A stretch of DNA of 6,757 bases. It comes from an uncultured Bacteroidota bacterium (GTDB lineage Bacteria; Bacteroidota; Bacteroidia; Chitinophagales; Chitinophagaceae). Both the position numbers and the translations under genes were made by a program. The stretch is taken from assembly GCA_946479535.1 (NCBI GenBank), contig CAMLGP010000151.1, positions 1 through 6,757 of the forward strand, read 5' to 3'. Within the stretch, counting starts at the first letter, position 1, and each line of letters begins with the position of its first letter. This document shows positions 6,314 through 6,757 of this stretch, piece by piece. The notes below the pieces were generated by a model, which saw nothing but the letters and a program-made list of their open reading frames with translations, made no database searches and was not told the DNA's origin.

Positions 6314-6757
6314 AAAAGGCTGTTTTTTCTTCAGATGGAACCCTGAAAATTACAACAAATGAATTTGGCTTCTGATCAATTTCCAGCAGGTCATTTCTGC
6401 CAAACAATAAATAAAGTCTTCTTCTTACTGATTTCAATCCAAAGCCGGTTCCTTTGGGCGTTTGCATATCAGGGTCATAAGGATTTTCAATGGATACTAC
6501 CAGGTAGTTATCAGCTACTTTTGCCTGGAGGCTGATCAGTACTTCCCCGGTAGTTCCATAAAGTCCAAATTTGATGGCGTTTTCCATTAAGGTTTGCAAC
6601 AGCAGGGAGGGCATTTTCCAGGTAAGTGCCTCAGGTGTTACATCCGTGGCTGTTTTTAACCGGTAGCCAAATCTCACCTTTTCAATTTCAAGATACAGTT
6701 GAAGATATTCCAGCTCTTCTGCAAAAGAGATGAACTGTTTCTCTTCCTTGCGGATGC
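6312..6757 (-). CDS. LytS-type sensor histidine kinase, C-terminal part (5' end off window)
   Basis: The frame is open from the right edge to TGA (6312-6314), giving 147 visible residues. A GTG at 6675-6677 lies inside the conserved domain and is not a credible start, because the codons before it already read IRKEEKQFISFAEELEYLQ and YLEIEKVRFG, the segment that follows the phospho-acceptor His in the His_kinase (PF06580) family. The ATPase part follows: the N box TLMENAIKFGLYG, then VSIENPYDP where a D box would sit (Asn instead of Asp, which I recall as common in this subfamily), and the G box GTGFGLKSVRRRLYLLFG. The His itself and any sensor or membrane segments are off the window, so the input signal cannot be judged. 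By family it autophosphorylates at the membrane and passes phosphate to the LytTR regulator encoded 66 bases downstream. Confidence 0.93.
   Translation of the reverse strand, partial: IRKEEKQFISFAEELEYLQLYLEIEKVRFGYRLKTATDVTPEALTWKMPSLLLQTLMENAIKFGLYGTTGEVLISLQAKVADNYLVVSIENPYDPDMQTPKGTGFGLKSVRRRLYLLFGRNDLLEIDQKPNSFVVIFRVPSEEKTAF

Noticed and set aside
5733..6362. Plus-strand open frames opposite the response regulator and spacer
   Set aside because: They overlap a full-length regulator with all catalytic residues; their translations are low-complexity and match no family I recognise.
6675..6677. GTG as start of a short 121-residue ATPase-only kinase
   Set aside because: The codons upstream continue the conserved His_kinase family sequence to the window edge without a stop, so the gene is simply cut by the window.

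Overview
The window looks like chromosomal DNA of a member of the Bacteroidota, most likely near the Chitinophagaceae or related Sphingobacteria-type lineages (inference; no marker gene is present). The evidence is a large secreted protein ending in a type IX secretion (T9SS) type B sorting domain, a LytS/LytTR two-component pair of the style common in this phylum, moderate GC content, and starts without clear Shine-Dalgarno sequences. No mobile element, tRNA, rRNA, CRISPR array or prophage signal was seen.

Layout. (1) Positions 1-916, + strand: the 3' part of anmK (anhydro-N-acetylmuramic acid kinase, peptidoglycan recycling). It enters from the left edge and is interrupted by one in-frame TAG at 278-280, while the frame and the family motifs continue on both sides. 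(2) Positions 917-1060: a 144-base spacer with a 7-bp inverted repeat (1016-1039) just before the next start. (3) Positions 1061-5497, + strand: a 1478-residue exported protein with a signal peptide, about thirteen PKD-like modules (one of them divergent), three Ig-like modules and a T9SS type B C-terminal domain. It is probably a cell-surface or secreted adhesin-like protein. (4) Positions 5505-6245, - strand: a LytTR-family response regulator, converging on the adhesin gene with only 7 bp between stop codons. (5) Positions 6246-6311: the spacer between the two signalling genes, holding an 8-bp-period tandem repeat and a 9-bp inverted repeat. (6) Positions 6312-6757, - strand: the C-terminal part of a LytS-type sensor histidine kinase, whose start lies beyond the right edge.

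The kinase and regulator are in kinase-then-regulator order on one strand and almost certainly form an operon and a signalling pair. The adhesin has its own spacer and is probably transcribed separately from anmK. Nothing in the sequence directly links the two-component pair to the adhesin; adjacency is the only hint. I found no clear case for a wholly new biological system. The observations most worth checking are the amber codon in anmK, the paired-cysteine pattern and divergent module of the adhesin, and the 8-bp repeat between the signalling genes.
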